Of a DNA stretch of 7,376 nt, positions 1-5,426 are shown one piece after another. A program made the translations under genes and the position numbers. Source of the DNA: UBA5359 sp028699365 [NCBI: bacterium] (GTDB lineage: Bacteria; UBP13; UBA5359); contig JAQVUQ010000130.1 of the NCBI GenBank assembly GCA_028699365.1, positions 1-7,376 of the forward strand, given 5' to 3'. Each line of letters begins with the position of its first letter. Position 1 is the first letter of the stretch. The notes under the pieces were generated by a model. That model did not search any database. It had not been told where the DNA came from and saw only the letters and a list, made by a program, of their open reading frames with translations.

Positions 1-1
1 A

Positions 2-205
2 ACTGAAAACAAGGACTTTGTCAACGATCCTTCCGTAGTTATCTGCATAGCAGACGGCAAGCCTGTGGACAGGTCTACGGATAAGGCTGGGACGGAGTTC
101 TCCTATCCTCATGAATCCGGTAGAAATGTCCTTTTCTGTGACGGACACGTGAAGTGGTTTAGCATGGAAAAGGTTTCTACAATGTGCAGATATAGGATAA
201 AATAG
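2..205 (+). CDS. H-X9-DG pseudopilin-like protein, C-terminal fragment (5' end outside window)
   Basis: Only the last 67 codons are visible; the frame is open to the left edge and ends at TAG 203-205. The fragment carries the C-terminal signature of the type II secretion/pilin-like H-X9-DG family: His37, nine residues, then Asp47-Gly48, inside YPHESGRNVLFCDGHVKW. In this family a type IV pilin-like N-terminal helix and a small globular domain normally precede the motif, but that part is not visible. It aligns without gaps to the last 67 residues of the protein at 964-1521 (39 of 67 identical by eye), so the two are tandem paralogues. The DUF1287 gene starts 18 bases downstream, which suggests one transcript. 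The role (surface or secretion-associated pseudopilin) is inferred from family and is not demonstrated. The family assignment itself is secure. Confidence 0.85.
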   Translation, partial: TENKDFVNDPSVVICIADGKPVDRSTDKAGTEFSYPHESGRNVLFCDGHVKWFSMEKVSTMCRYRIK

Positions 206-223
206 CAGTTAAAGAGGCGTTCT

Positions 224-937
224 GTGAGAAAGCGAATCATTATAATTATTGTAGTTTTAATTACGGCATATGGCCTGGCCCGGTATCTCCATGCCGGAAT
301 CAGACTTATGAACCTGGCGGATAATGCAAAGCTGTTCCTATCCCGCAAAGAAGCCATCGATGTGTATGCTGTCTCTTTCACTCATGATATGGACAAGGAC
401 GGTATCAACGACCTGGATGACATTTGTCGTGGAGCCAGGGAGGAAGCCCGCAACCGTACGTATTACCATAGCGCATATTATAAAGGCGGTTATCCTCCTG
501 AAAATGAGGGCACTTGCACGGATGTTGTCTGGAGAGCGTTCAAACGTGCAGGCTATGATCTTAAAGAGATGGTGGATGACGATATCAGCAGACATGTGAT
601 GTTATACCCGCGAGTAGACGGGCATCCGGACCCCAATATAGATTTTCGCAGGGTGCCTAACCTTGAAGTGTTTTTCAAGCGGCATGCGGAGATACTGACG
701 ACCGGGATCATACCCTGGGATGCCGCTAATCTGAAAGAATGGCAGAGAGGCGATATAGTTGTTTACGGTCCTCCGATTCAGCATATCGCCGTCATATCCG
801 ACAAACGCAGGCGTGACGGCGTGCCGTACATTATACACAACTGCGGGCCTGTGGCTACGGAAGAGGATATGCTGCTGGGATGGTCCAGCCCTCTTAAGTA
901 TCATTTCAGGTATCCTGATGTGAATGATAAAGATTAA
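224..937 (+). CDS. Membrane-anchored DUF1287 family protein (NlpC/P60-like fold)
   Basis: A 237-residue protein starting at GTG 224, with AAAGAGG at 211-217 as ribosome binding site. An Ile/Val-rich hydrophobic segment at residues 4-18 looks like an uncleaved signal anchor, placing the rest outside the membrane. Residues from about 66 match DUF1287 from memory of the family: ARxEARNRxxYxSAYYKGGYPP, CTDVVWRAFKRAGYDL, PDPNIDFRRVPNLEVFF, WQRGDIVVY, HIAVISDKR and IHN. Cys98 in CTDV, His187 in QHIAV and His205-Asn206 fit the Cys/His/polar triad of NlpC/P60-type peptidases and amidases; the activity in DUF1287 is not established. Just before the domain, residues 55-66 (DMDKDGINDLDD) resemble a calcium-binding DxDxDG loop. 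It lies between two H-X9-DG pseudopilin-like genes, 18 bases after the first and 26 before the second, so it may act on or with an envelope structure that they form. Confidence 0.85.
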   Translation: MRKRIIIIIVVLITAYGLARYLHAGIRLMNLADNAKLFLSRKEAIDVYAVSFTHDMDKDGINDLDDICRGAREEARNRTYYHSAYYKGGYPPENEGTCTDVVWRAFKRAGYDLKEMVDDDISRHVMLYPRVDGHPDPNIDFRRVPNLEVFFKRHAEILTTGIIPWDAANLKEWQRGDIVVYGPPIQHIAVISDKRRRDGVPYIIHNCGPVATEEDMLLGWSSPLKYHFRYPDVNDKD

Positions 938-953
938 TGAATTATTGGAGCGG

Positions 954-958
954 GGAGG
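954..958 (+). promoter_or_regulatory. Ribosome binding site that fixes the start at 964
   Basis: GGAGG within GGGGAGGT (952-959) sits 5 bases before ATG 964. An in-frame ATG at 937, overlapping the previous stop codon (TAATG), has no comparable site, so 964 is preferred and removes nine residues from the longest reading frame. Confidence 0.7.
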
Positions 959-963
959 TAAGT

Positions 964-1521
964 ATGTTGAGAGAATCATCATTGTTCCTTAGCAGTAAGA
1001 AGGGTGCAACTTTGGGTGGCTTTATTGCCTGGGGAATGCTTTTGCTGTTGGCTATGGCTGTGACATACCCCGTTATTAACAGACGTCCTTGTCATGATTA
1101 CAGGAGGGCCACCTGTCAGAGCAATTTGAAGCAGCTTGGCCTGGCGGCGTTTATGTACATGCAGGATTGGGATGAGCAATGGATGCCTTCCAAAGGCTGG
1201 GCCAGTGAAGCTGTTCTTGGTAACTATGTAAAGAACGATGGCGTTTTTGATTGCCCATTTGTGACCGGCACTACGACTATGCAGATAGACTATGAGTATA
1301 ATATTCATGTTGCTGGAACCAAAAATAAAAACTTTGCAAAAGATACTTCCACGGTTCTTTGCATGGCTGACAGTAAACCCGTGAACAGGGCTGCAGACAG
1401 GGCCGGAACGGAGTTCCATTATCCCCATTCATCCGGTATGAATGTCCTCTTTTGTGACTGCCATGTAAAGTGGGTGCGGAAGGGGCGCGATTCTCAGGCG
1501 TATTCACTACGAATAAAGTAG
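964..1521 (+). CDS. H-X9-DG-type pseudopilin-like protein with altered motif (DC instead of DG)
   Basis: A 185-residue protein started at ATG 964 because of the GGAGG site 5 bases upstream. Residues 14-36 form a hydrophobic helix, followed at about 48-71 by the conserved pseudopilin-like stretch RRATCQSNLKQLGL...MYMQDWDE. The C-terminus aligns to the upstream fragment without gaps. The terminal motif is His155-X9-Asp165, but the expected Gly is Cys166 (FCDCHVKW). The N-terminus reads KKGATLGGFIAWGML rather than the usual FTLIELLVV. The Glu at position +5 after the processing Gly is missing, so prepilin peptidase processing or filament assembly may differ; residues 20-36 could simply be a membrane anchor. 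It is rich in Cys (C43, C51, C97, C133, C164, C166). It is the third gene of the pseudopilin/DUF1287 cluster and the last before the ppnP promoter. Family call is strong; role is unknown. Confidence 0.82.
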   Translation: MLRESSLFLSSKKGATLGGFIAWGMLLLLAMAVTYPVINRRPCHDYRRATCQSNLKQLGLAAFMYMQDWDEQWMPSKGWASEAVLGNYVKNDGVFDCPFVTGTTTMQIDYEYNIHVAGTKNKNFAKDTSTVLCMADSKPVNRAADRAGTEFHYPHSSGMNVLFCDCHVKWVRKGRDSQAYSLRIK

Positions 1522-1530
1522 GGCACCGTT

Positions 1531-1560
1531 TTGCAACCCGGCAACCGGCTGTAGTATAAT
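1531..1560 (+). promoter_or_regulatory. Sigma-70-like promoter of ppnP
   Basis: TTGCAA at 1531-1536 (-35) and a perfect TATAAT at 1555-1560 (-10) are separated by 18 bases. They lie wholly in the gap after the pseudopilin-like gene (stop 1519-1521). The expected start of transcription near 1567 would give a leader of about 30 bases before ATG 1597. Confidence 0.6.
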
Positions 1561-1583
1561 CGAGTAATTGTATCAACGCTGAT

Positions 1584-1588
1584 GGAGG
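1584..1588 (+). promoter_or_regulatory. Ribosome binding site that fixes the ppnP start at 1597
   Basis: GGAGG lies 8 bases before ATG 1597. The alternative in-frame ATG at 1582 overlaps this site and would add five residues (MEETI) with no ribosome binding site of its own. Confidence 0.7.
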
Positions 1589-1596
1589 AAACAATC

Positions 1597-1911
1597 ATGT
1601 CGGAATTTAAAAACGTAACCGTAATCAGGGAAGCCAATGCTTATTTTGACGGCAAGGTGACCAGCCGCACCGTTCTCTTTCCGGATGGATCAAAGAAGAC
1701 ACTGGGCATAATGCTTCCGGGTGAATATGAGTTCGGCACGGCGGACAAGGAGATCATGGAGATCCTGGCCGGTGAACTGGATGTTCTGCTGCCCGGAGCC
1801 GATAACTGGATAACAGTAAAAGGCGGGGAGGAGTTTGAAGTCCCGGCTCAGTCAAAATTCAATCTGAAAGTCAGGGTGCTTACGGATTACTGCTGCTCGT
1901 ATATAAAATAG
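1597..1911 (+). CDS. ppnP: Pyrimidine/purine nucleoside phosphorylase PpnP (DUF1255 family)
   Basis: A 104-residue cupin-fold protein, slightly longer than E. coli PpnP (YaiE, 94 residues). From memory the whole length follows the family: [13 protein letters not shown] at 14-26 (E. coli NEYFSGKVKS), [31 protein letters not shown] across 37-67, and the C-terminal [13 protein letters not shown] at 80-92 ending in a YCCSYIK tail. PpnP phosphorolyses uridine, cytidine, thymidine, adenosine, guanosine, inosine and xanthosine to free base and ribose-1-phosphate in the cytosol, serving nucleoside salvage. It has its own promoter (1531-1560) and is followed by a strong hairpin (1939-1966), so it is probably monocistronic. 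The downstream gene is convergent. Nothing looks truncated; the first 12 residues are an extension relative to E. coli. Confidence 0.92.
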   Translation: MSEFKNVTVIREANAYFDGKVTSRTVLFPDGSKKTLGIMLPGEYEFGTADKEIMEILAGELDVLLPGADNWITVKGGEEFEVPAQSKFNLKVRVLTDYCCSYIK

Positions 1912-1938
1912 TGAACGATATACATCCCAGCTAATTCT

Positions 1939-1966
1939 CATGGGGCCGCATTGCTGCGGCCCCATG
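1939..1966. terminator. Hairpin between convergent genes (probable bidirectional terminator)
   Basis: CATGGGGCCGCA (1939-1950) and TGCGGCCCCATG (1955-1966) form a perfect 12-bp stem closed by a 4-base loop TTGC. It lies 27 bases after the ppnP stop and 10 bases after the stop of the ferritin-like gene on the other strand. Neither side has a clear T-tract, so it may terminate inefficiently alone, need Rho, or protect the 3' ends of both mRNAs. Confidence 0.6.
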
Positions 1967-1976
1967 GAGGAGTTGC

Positions 1977-3149
1977 CTAAGCTGCTCTGGGTAGCTCCGC
2001 TTCCCGTTCCGCTCTCTCCACAACCTGTTCCGACGGCACGCCCCCGGCATTGATCCTGTCTCTGTAAGCGAAAGACGGCCAGTTATCGGGGAGGTCGTTC
2101 AGATTGAAGTAATTCATATTATAAGGTTGAAGATCAACCTGCTCCTCAAGTATGCGGTTGACGTAGTCTTTATTGGACTCGAACACTATCAGAGGCTCTA
2201 TGGTGTCCGTTCTGATTATGTCCCTGATATCTCTGTCCTCATATTTGTTCAGCAAGGCGTTGCACATCAGAACATGGGTTATCTCATCCTCGCAGAAGCG
2301 CTGCCATATGTTGCGTATGCGCTCATCGGTCTCGGTCTCGGCGCATGAGTAATAGTTATACGCCTCATTCAACTGCAGCAGCGTCATCAGTTCCAGGAAG
2401 CTGCCTCTGGGGTCGCCGGTAAGTTCGTACTGTGTTACGTGTTGTTCCTCAACATCGGCTATCTCGGAATACAGTTTGCGAGCCATGTTGTCGGGATACA
2501 TGAAACCGTGCGATTTATAGAAGAGTTCTGTTTGTTGCTCGGCGGAGACTATGGTGAAATAGTTCATCCAGGTCTTGGCGTTGGCCCGATCTTTATCGAA
2601 GTGTCCTCTCATTTCGTCTGCCGGATGTCTGTGGTGAAATACCGTAGGGCGCCCCGGTTTAATTTCGGTTTTGCCCTGTGTGATAGTGACGGGGTCTTTC
2701 CTTTCCAGCACCTCCATCAGGCAGCCGTATCTAAATAGATGATCGAAGTCTTCCAGCAAGGCGAAATCGAGTGCTTTTCTTAACTGTTCATCCTGTTCGT
2801 TCTTGGCCAGGTTGGCCGTAAGATCCACTGCCACCTGCTCATAGGCAATGGTGGTTTCCACTACTGACTGATCGGGGGGATTCAGCCAGTTAACGGTTTG
2901 CTGCTGCTGGGAGTCTACGCGGCGGATAACGGATAGCTGTTCCTTTATTTCGTTGTTGTCTATCAAGCGATCCATCGCATGCGACGTGAGCACGCTGTTG
3001 TTCTCGATGCCGTTCATCAATATAACCCGGGTTCTGGTGTAAGCATCCACTTCATTCTTATCATAGGGCTTTGTTATCATATCGTTCCAGTTCATTGTCT
3101 GCTTGTCGATATCCCGCCCTTTGACGTCAAACGGTTTGAACTGAGCCAT
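1977..3149 (-). CDS. Ferritin-like superfamily protein, probable di-iron carboxylate protein, unnamed
   Basis: A 390-residue, soluble, strongly helical protein without signal peptide or membrane segment. The start is ATG 3149-3147 with AGGAGG (3163-3158) 8 bases upstream. Candidate metal ligands recur along predicted helices: Glu104 (TTIAYEQVAVDL), Glu133/Asp134...His137 (LLEDFDHLF), Glu229 plus Glu234-x-x-His237 (EIADVEEQHV), Glu262 (QLNEAYNYY) and Glu289-x-x-His292 (EDEITHVLM). The E...ExxH...E...ExxH arrangement is typical of ferritin-like di-iron proteins such as rubrerythrin. A His-rich loop (FHHRHP, 171-176) lies in the insert between helices. The protein is about twice the size of a simple ferritin-like domain, and the long C-terminal part (310-390) has no pattern I know. 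I recognise the fold signals, not the family; oxygen or peroxide detoxification, or iron handling, is an inference. A Fur-box-like palindrome is found upstream. Ending in IEPL...NRILEEQVDLQPYNMN, it does not look truncated. Confidence 0.65.
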   Translation of the reverse strand: MAQFKPFDVKGRDIDKQTMNWNDMITKPYDKNEVDAYTRTRVILMNGIENNSVLTSHAMDRLIDNNEIKEQLSVIRRVDSQQQQTVNWLNPPDQSVVETTIAYEQVAVDLTANLAKNEQDEQLRKALDFALLEDFDHLFRYGCLMEVLERKDPVTITQGKTEIKPGRPTVFHHRHPADEMRGHFDKDRANAKTWMNYFTIVSAEQQTELFYKSHGFMYPDNMARKLYSEIADVEEQHVTQYELTGDPRGSFLELMTLLQLNEAYNYYSCAETETDERIRNIWQRFCEDEITHVLMCNALLNKYEDRDIRDIIRTDTIEPLIVFESNKDYVNRILEEQVDLQPYNMNYFNLNDLPDNWPSFAYRDRINAGGVPSEQVVERAEREAELPRAA

Positions 3150-3203
3150 CGTTTCTTCCTCCTTTCTATTACGGGCGCAGCCGCAGCCATAAAAATATCA
3201 ATG

Positions 3204-3231
3204 GCATTATTCCCGCTCTGGAGTGAGTCAA
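3204..3231 (-). promoter_or_regulatory. Possible promoter of the ferritin-like gene
   Basis: On the minus strand TTGACT (3231-3226) is a good -35 element. The best -10 at 16 bases spacing is only TAATGC (3209-3204), part of GAATAATGCC. It lies about 55 bases upstream of ATG 3149. The -35 is convincing; the -10 is weak. Confidence 0.28.
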
Positions 3232-3234
3232 ACT

Positions 3235-3249
3235 TGATGATTTTTATCA
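3235..3249. promoter_or_regulatory. Fur-box-like 7-1-7 palindrome upstream of the ferritin-like gene
   Basis: TGATGAT-T-TTTATCA matches 12 of 14 defined positions of the Fur-family consensus TGATAAT-n-ATTATCA. It sits four bases upstream of the candidate -35 element for the ferritin-like gene and 34 bases after the end of the SGNH gene. Fur-family regulators (Fur, PerR, Zur) control iron and peroxide genes, so the position makes biological sense. AT-rich palindromes also arise by chance, and no regulator gene is in the window. Confidence 0.35.
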
Positions 3250-3283
3250 TAGACGGCTTAGAGGAGTGGAAGCTGTTATCTCT

Positions 3284-3916
3284 TTACCTGGAGGCCTCCA
3301 CCGTTCTGAGCCAGTTCTGAGCGATAAGGGCGTGGCCGGCTTTAGTGGGATGAACCCCGTCCGGAGTCCAGAAATCCGGCTGTGCCTGTGCCGACGCTTG
3401 GGCAAAGATGCCGTCAAGCGGCAACAACGTGGCTCCGAATTCCCGGGCCAGCCTGTGAACAACATCGATCTTGGGATCGAGATCCTCTCTCCAGCGAAGG
3501 CGGTCTTCAGGGACCGGCAGGACGAAAGGCTCGCACAAGATGATCCCGGCACCCGTATTCTCTCGCGTTGCGGTAAGAAGCTTACGGTAATGGGCTTCGA
3601 AGTCTTCTGTCGAGGTGGGGTCGTTGCGGTCGTAACGCCGCCAGGTGTCATTGATGCCTATCAGAATCGAGACCAGATCGGGCTTGAGATCGATGCAGTC
3701 CTGCTGCCAGCGATTGACGAGATCGCAGGCACGGTTGCCGCTGATGCCGCGGTTGATGAAGCTTACCTGCATCTCCGGGTAGAGGGCGGAGAACCAGGCA
3801 GCCGTCAGCATGGGATAACCCTGCCCCAGATCGTTGAGATCCTCGCGGCTTCTGCCTGCATCAGTAATGCTGTCGCCCTGGAACAGCACGACAGAACCAT
3901 TTTTTATAAGTTTCAT
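3284..3916 (-). CDS. SGNH/GDSL-family hydrolase (lysophospholipase L1-like esterase)
   Basis: A 210-residue protein started at ATG 3916, preceded by AGGGGG (3930-3925) with 8 bases spacing. The frame is open for 46 more codons upstream, but that part is low-complexity and unlike the family. The SGNH blocks are all present: block I GDSIT with nucleophile Ser16; block II NRGISGN (55-61) giving the oxyanion Gly; block III GIND with Asn89; block V DGVHP with Asp186 and His189 completing the triad. It therefore should be an active esterase, lipase or deacetylase-type serine hydrolase. There is no signal peptide, so it is probably cytoplasmic. Substrate is unknown; related proteins act on acyl esters or on acetylated sugars. 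It is divergent from the DUF6062 gene (about 170 bases apart) and upstream of the ferritin-like gene on the same strand, with 134 bases between, so co-transcription is possible but not needed. Confidence 0.9.
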   Translation of the reverse strand: MKLIKNGSVVLFQGDSITDAGRSREDLNDLGQGYPMLTAAWFSALYPEMQVSFINRGISGNRACDLVNRWQQDCIDLKPDLVSILIGINDTWRRYDRNDPTSTEDFEAHYRKLLTATRENTGAGIILCEPFVLPVPEDRLRWREDLDPKIDVVHRLAREFGATLLPLDGIFAQASAQAQPDFWTPDGVHPTKAGHALIAQNWLRTVEASR

Positions 3917-3924
3917 TTGTGCTT

Positions 3925-3930
3925 CCCCCT
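3925..3930 (-). promoter_or_regulatory. Ribosome binding site that fixes the SGNH hydrolase start at 3916
   Basis: AGGGGG on the minus strand lies 8 bases before ATG 3916 and just before the conserved start of the SGNH domain (MKLIKNGSVVLFQGDSIT). This selects 3916 over the earlier in-frame ATG at 4054, which has no such site. Confidence 0.65.
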
Positions 3931-4032
3931 GAAGTATATTTAAACGTAAATATGTTAGCCTATCCGGCCTGCAGATGCAAGTGCTTGAACAGGAAAAGCA
4001 TATATCAATCGCATTCGGAGCTGACGGTTTTG

Positions 4033-4041
4033 TGCTATTAT
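4033..4041 (+). promoter_or_regulatory. Extended -10 promoter candidate for the DUF6062 gene
   Basis: TGCTATTAT is an extended -10 (TG-n-TATTAT) 45 bases before GTG 4087, with an overlapping TATAAC at 4041-4046. No good -35 is visible, which is acceptable for extended -10 promoters. It lies in the 170-base divergent gap 3917-4086, which holds no other gene. Confidence 0.38.
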
Positions 4042-4086
4042 ATAACGAGTTCAAAAGTTCTGAATTCCGGATAAGGATGGATCACC

Positions 4087-4761
4087 GTGTGGGGAAGGAA
4101 ATCGGAAGAGGATAATCTGTATCACGAACTACTGGAACTGCTGCAGGAGGGCTGTGGCTGTCTGCTGTGTACTCTGGAAGAAAGATATGCTCGTAAGTAC
4201 CTGGAGATGATGCTTTACGAAATGGTCAATGATATAGATACGCGCAAAGAGCTTACCCTGTCCAGGGGGTGTTGCCGTCATCACGCTCATTTGCTGGCCG
4301 GCATGGGGGACGGATTGGGGGCGGCTATTATCTACAGTGATCAGGTGGAACTCTTTCTACAGTTCATCGACAGGGAAGCAGAGGCCGGGCAGCGTGGTGC
4401 CGCCAAGGGTATTTCGACCAGGTGGAACGATCATCCGGAGTGCCCCGTCTGTCTCCGGGAGCGGGAAGCCGGGGAGAGATTTGCCAGGGCTTTGCTGAAT
4501 GGGCTCAAAAAGACGGAGATGCGGAATGCCTTTGCCGGCGGCACCGGTTTGTGTGTGTCTCATTTTCTCAGGACGATGGAAAGCGTCAAAGACAGAGGAA
4601 CGAGAGATTTTCTGTTTACCGCTCAAAGGACCATCCTGCAAAGCCTGCTTGCGGACCTGGATGAGTTCAAACGCAAGAACGATTATCGCTTCAGGCACGA
4701 GCCTTTCGGCCGGGAGAAGGATGCCTGGAAGCGGGCGATATCGATGCTGACGGGTGATTAA
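4087..4761 (+). CDS. DUF6062 family protein with duplicated CxxC...CxxH metal-site motifs
   Basis: A 224-residue soluble protein starting at GTG 4087, with AAGGA at 4073-4077 as a ribosome binding site about 9 bases upstream. It matches DUF6062 as I remember it: an N-terminal CxxC, a CRRH-type motif, a second CxxC, a second CxxH, and the closing NDYRFRHEPFGREKDAWKRAI (about 198-218), close to the family's KFDYRN.DEPWG..KDALPRAI. Candidate metal ligands come as two repeats: Cys25-L-L-Cys28 with Cys63-R-H-His66, and Cys119-P-V-Cys122 with Cys156-V-S-His159. Each set would make one C3H site, most likely zinc, in a helical protein. The molecular function of the family is not known. It is divergent from the SGNH hydrolase and followed after 109 bases by a PGRP amidase that has its own -10 element, so it is probably expressed alone. 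Confidence 0.82.
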   Translation: MWGRKSEEDNLYHELLELLQEGCGCLLCTLEERYARKYLEMMLYEMVNDIDTRKELTLSRGCCRHHAHLLAGMGDGLGAAIIYSDQVELFLQFIDREAEAGQRGAAKGISTRWNDHPECPVCLREREAGERFARALLNGLKKTEMRNAFAGGTGLCVSHFLRTMESVKDRGTRDFLFTAQRTILQSLLADLDEFKRKNDYRFRHEPFGREKDAWKRAISMLTGD

Positions 4762-4817
4762 GGGCGTTTCTCCACTTCACCCTGGGACAAATGTGTAACG
4801 AAATTGCTTGTCAAACG

Positions 4818-4823
4818 TATAAT
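4818..4823 (+). promoter_or_regulatory. -10 element upstream of the PGRP amidase
   Basis: A perfect TATAAT, 48 bases before ATG 4871. The best -35 is a poor TGTAAC (4794-4799) at 18 bases. A transcript from here would have a leader of about 40 bases that contains a second GGAGG-ATG pair (4828-4839). Confidence 0.4.
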
Positions 4824-4870
4824 ATATGGAGGATATATGACCAGGGCTGTAAGGAAGGAGTCTCGATTCC

Positions 4871-5413
4871 ATGTTGAAGCGATTATGCCTGATAATATCG
4901 ATCCTGTTAGCTCTGATTGCAATCTCCTCGGCCTGCCTGTTTATATTTCTTCCATACCGCTGGAAGACCGTAGTTCTGCATCTTCCCTATCGTTGGAATG
5001 CGGTTATCGTGCATCACAGCGCCAGCAGTCAGGATACCACGCTGTCGGAGGTCAATGCATGGCATATTCAGCGCGGCTTCAACGGTATAGGCTATCATTA
5101 CTTCCTGGAGATACATGACGGTCACGCTTATTTAAAGAACGGACGTCCGACCAATATGTTCGGGGCTCATGCCGACAGGTATAACGGCATAGCGCTGGGA
5201 ATATGCGTAGCCGGCAATTACGAGACAGAGCACATGAGCGAGGAAGTCTACCAGGATGTTCTCAAAGCTGTGGAACATGTCTGCCGGAAGCATGATATAT
5301 CGCCCGACAGAGTTTGGGGCCATCGCGATGTAGCCGCCACCGCCTGTCCGGGCAAGTATTTCCCGCTGGACAGGCTGAAGAGGGATCTGCACCGGAGGTT
5401 GGGGACACAGTAG
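4871..5413 (+). CDS. Membrane-anchored N-acetylmuramoyl-L-alanine amidase (PGRP/Amidase_2)
   Basis: A 180-residue protein started at ATG 4871, with AAGGAG (4855-4860) 10 bases upstream; the frame is closed by stops further upstream. Residues 5-27 are a hydrophobic signal anchor (LCLIISILLALIAISSACLF); the Cys22 context is not a clear lipobox. The remainder is one PGRP/T7-lysozyme-like amidase domain that cleaves the bond between N-acetylmuramic acid and L-Ala in peptidoglycan. By comparison with T7 lysozyme, the zinc ligands are His48 (VHHSAS), His151 (GHRDVAATACPG) and Cys159, and the catalytic Tyr is Tyr75 (GIGYHYF); Thr157 takes the place of T7 Lys128, as in many active PGRPs. GRPTNMFGAH (91-100) is also conserved. 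All catalytic residues are intact, so I expect activity. Just after the anchor there is an 11-codon tandem duplication. The kinase pseudogene begins right after its stop codon. Confidence 0.93.
   Translation: MLKRLCLIISILLALIAISSACLFIFLPYRWKTVVLHLPYRWNAVIVHHSASSQDTTLSEVNAWHIQRGFNGIGYHYFLEIHDGHAYLKNGRPTNMFGAHADRYNGIALGICVAGNYETEHMSEEVYQDVLKAVEHVCRKHDISPDRVWGHRDVAATACPGKYFPLDRLKRDLHRRLGTQ
4949..5014 (+). repeat. 33-bp tandem duplication inside the PGRP gene
   Basis: Unit 1 (4949-4981) and unit 2 (4982-5014) are adjacent, both 33 bases, and match at 23 of 33 positions. They encode LPYRWKTVVLH and LPYRWNAVIVH. Because the length is 11 codons, the frame is kept. The second copy contains zinc ligand His48; the first has His37 in the equivalent place. 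The divergence suggests an old event kept in the gene. Confidence 0.75.
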
Positions 5414-5426
5414 TATTTGCCTTATC

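Noticed and set aside
937-963. Nine-residue longer start of the second pseudopilin-like gene, overlapping the previous stop
   Set aside because: TAATG coupling is possible, but the strong GGAGG site serves ATG 964 and would itself be inside the coding sequence otherwise.
3186-3205. Inverted repeat GCCAT/ATGGC with 10-base loop upstream of the ferritin-like gene
   Set aside because: Only 5-bp arms with an AT-rich loop; expected by chance at this length.
3266-3943. 225-codon plus-strand frame antisense to the SGNH hydrolase
   Set aside because: It mirrors a gene with all four SGNH blocks intact; the translated sequence has no family resemblance.
3917-4054. 46-codon N-terminal extension of the SGNH hydrolase from ATG 4054
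   Set aside because: No ribosome binding site at 4054, composition unlike the domain, and AGGGGG sits correctly before ATG 3916 where family similarity begins.
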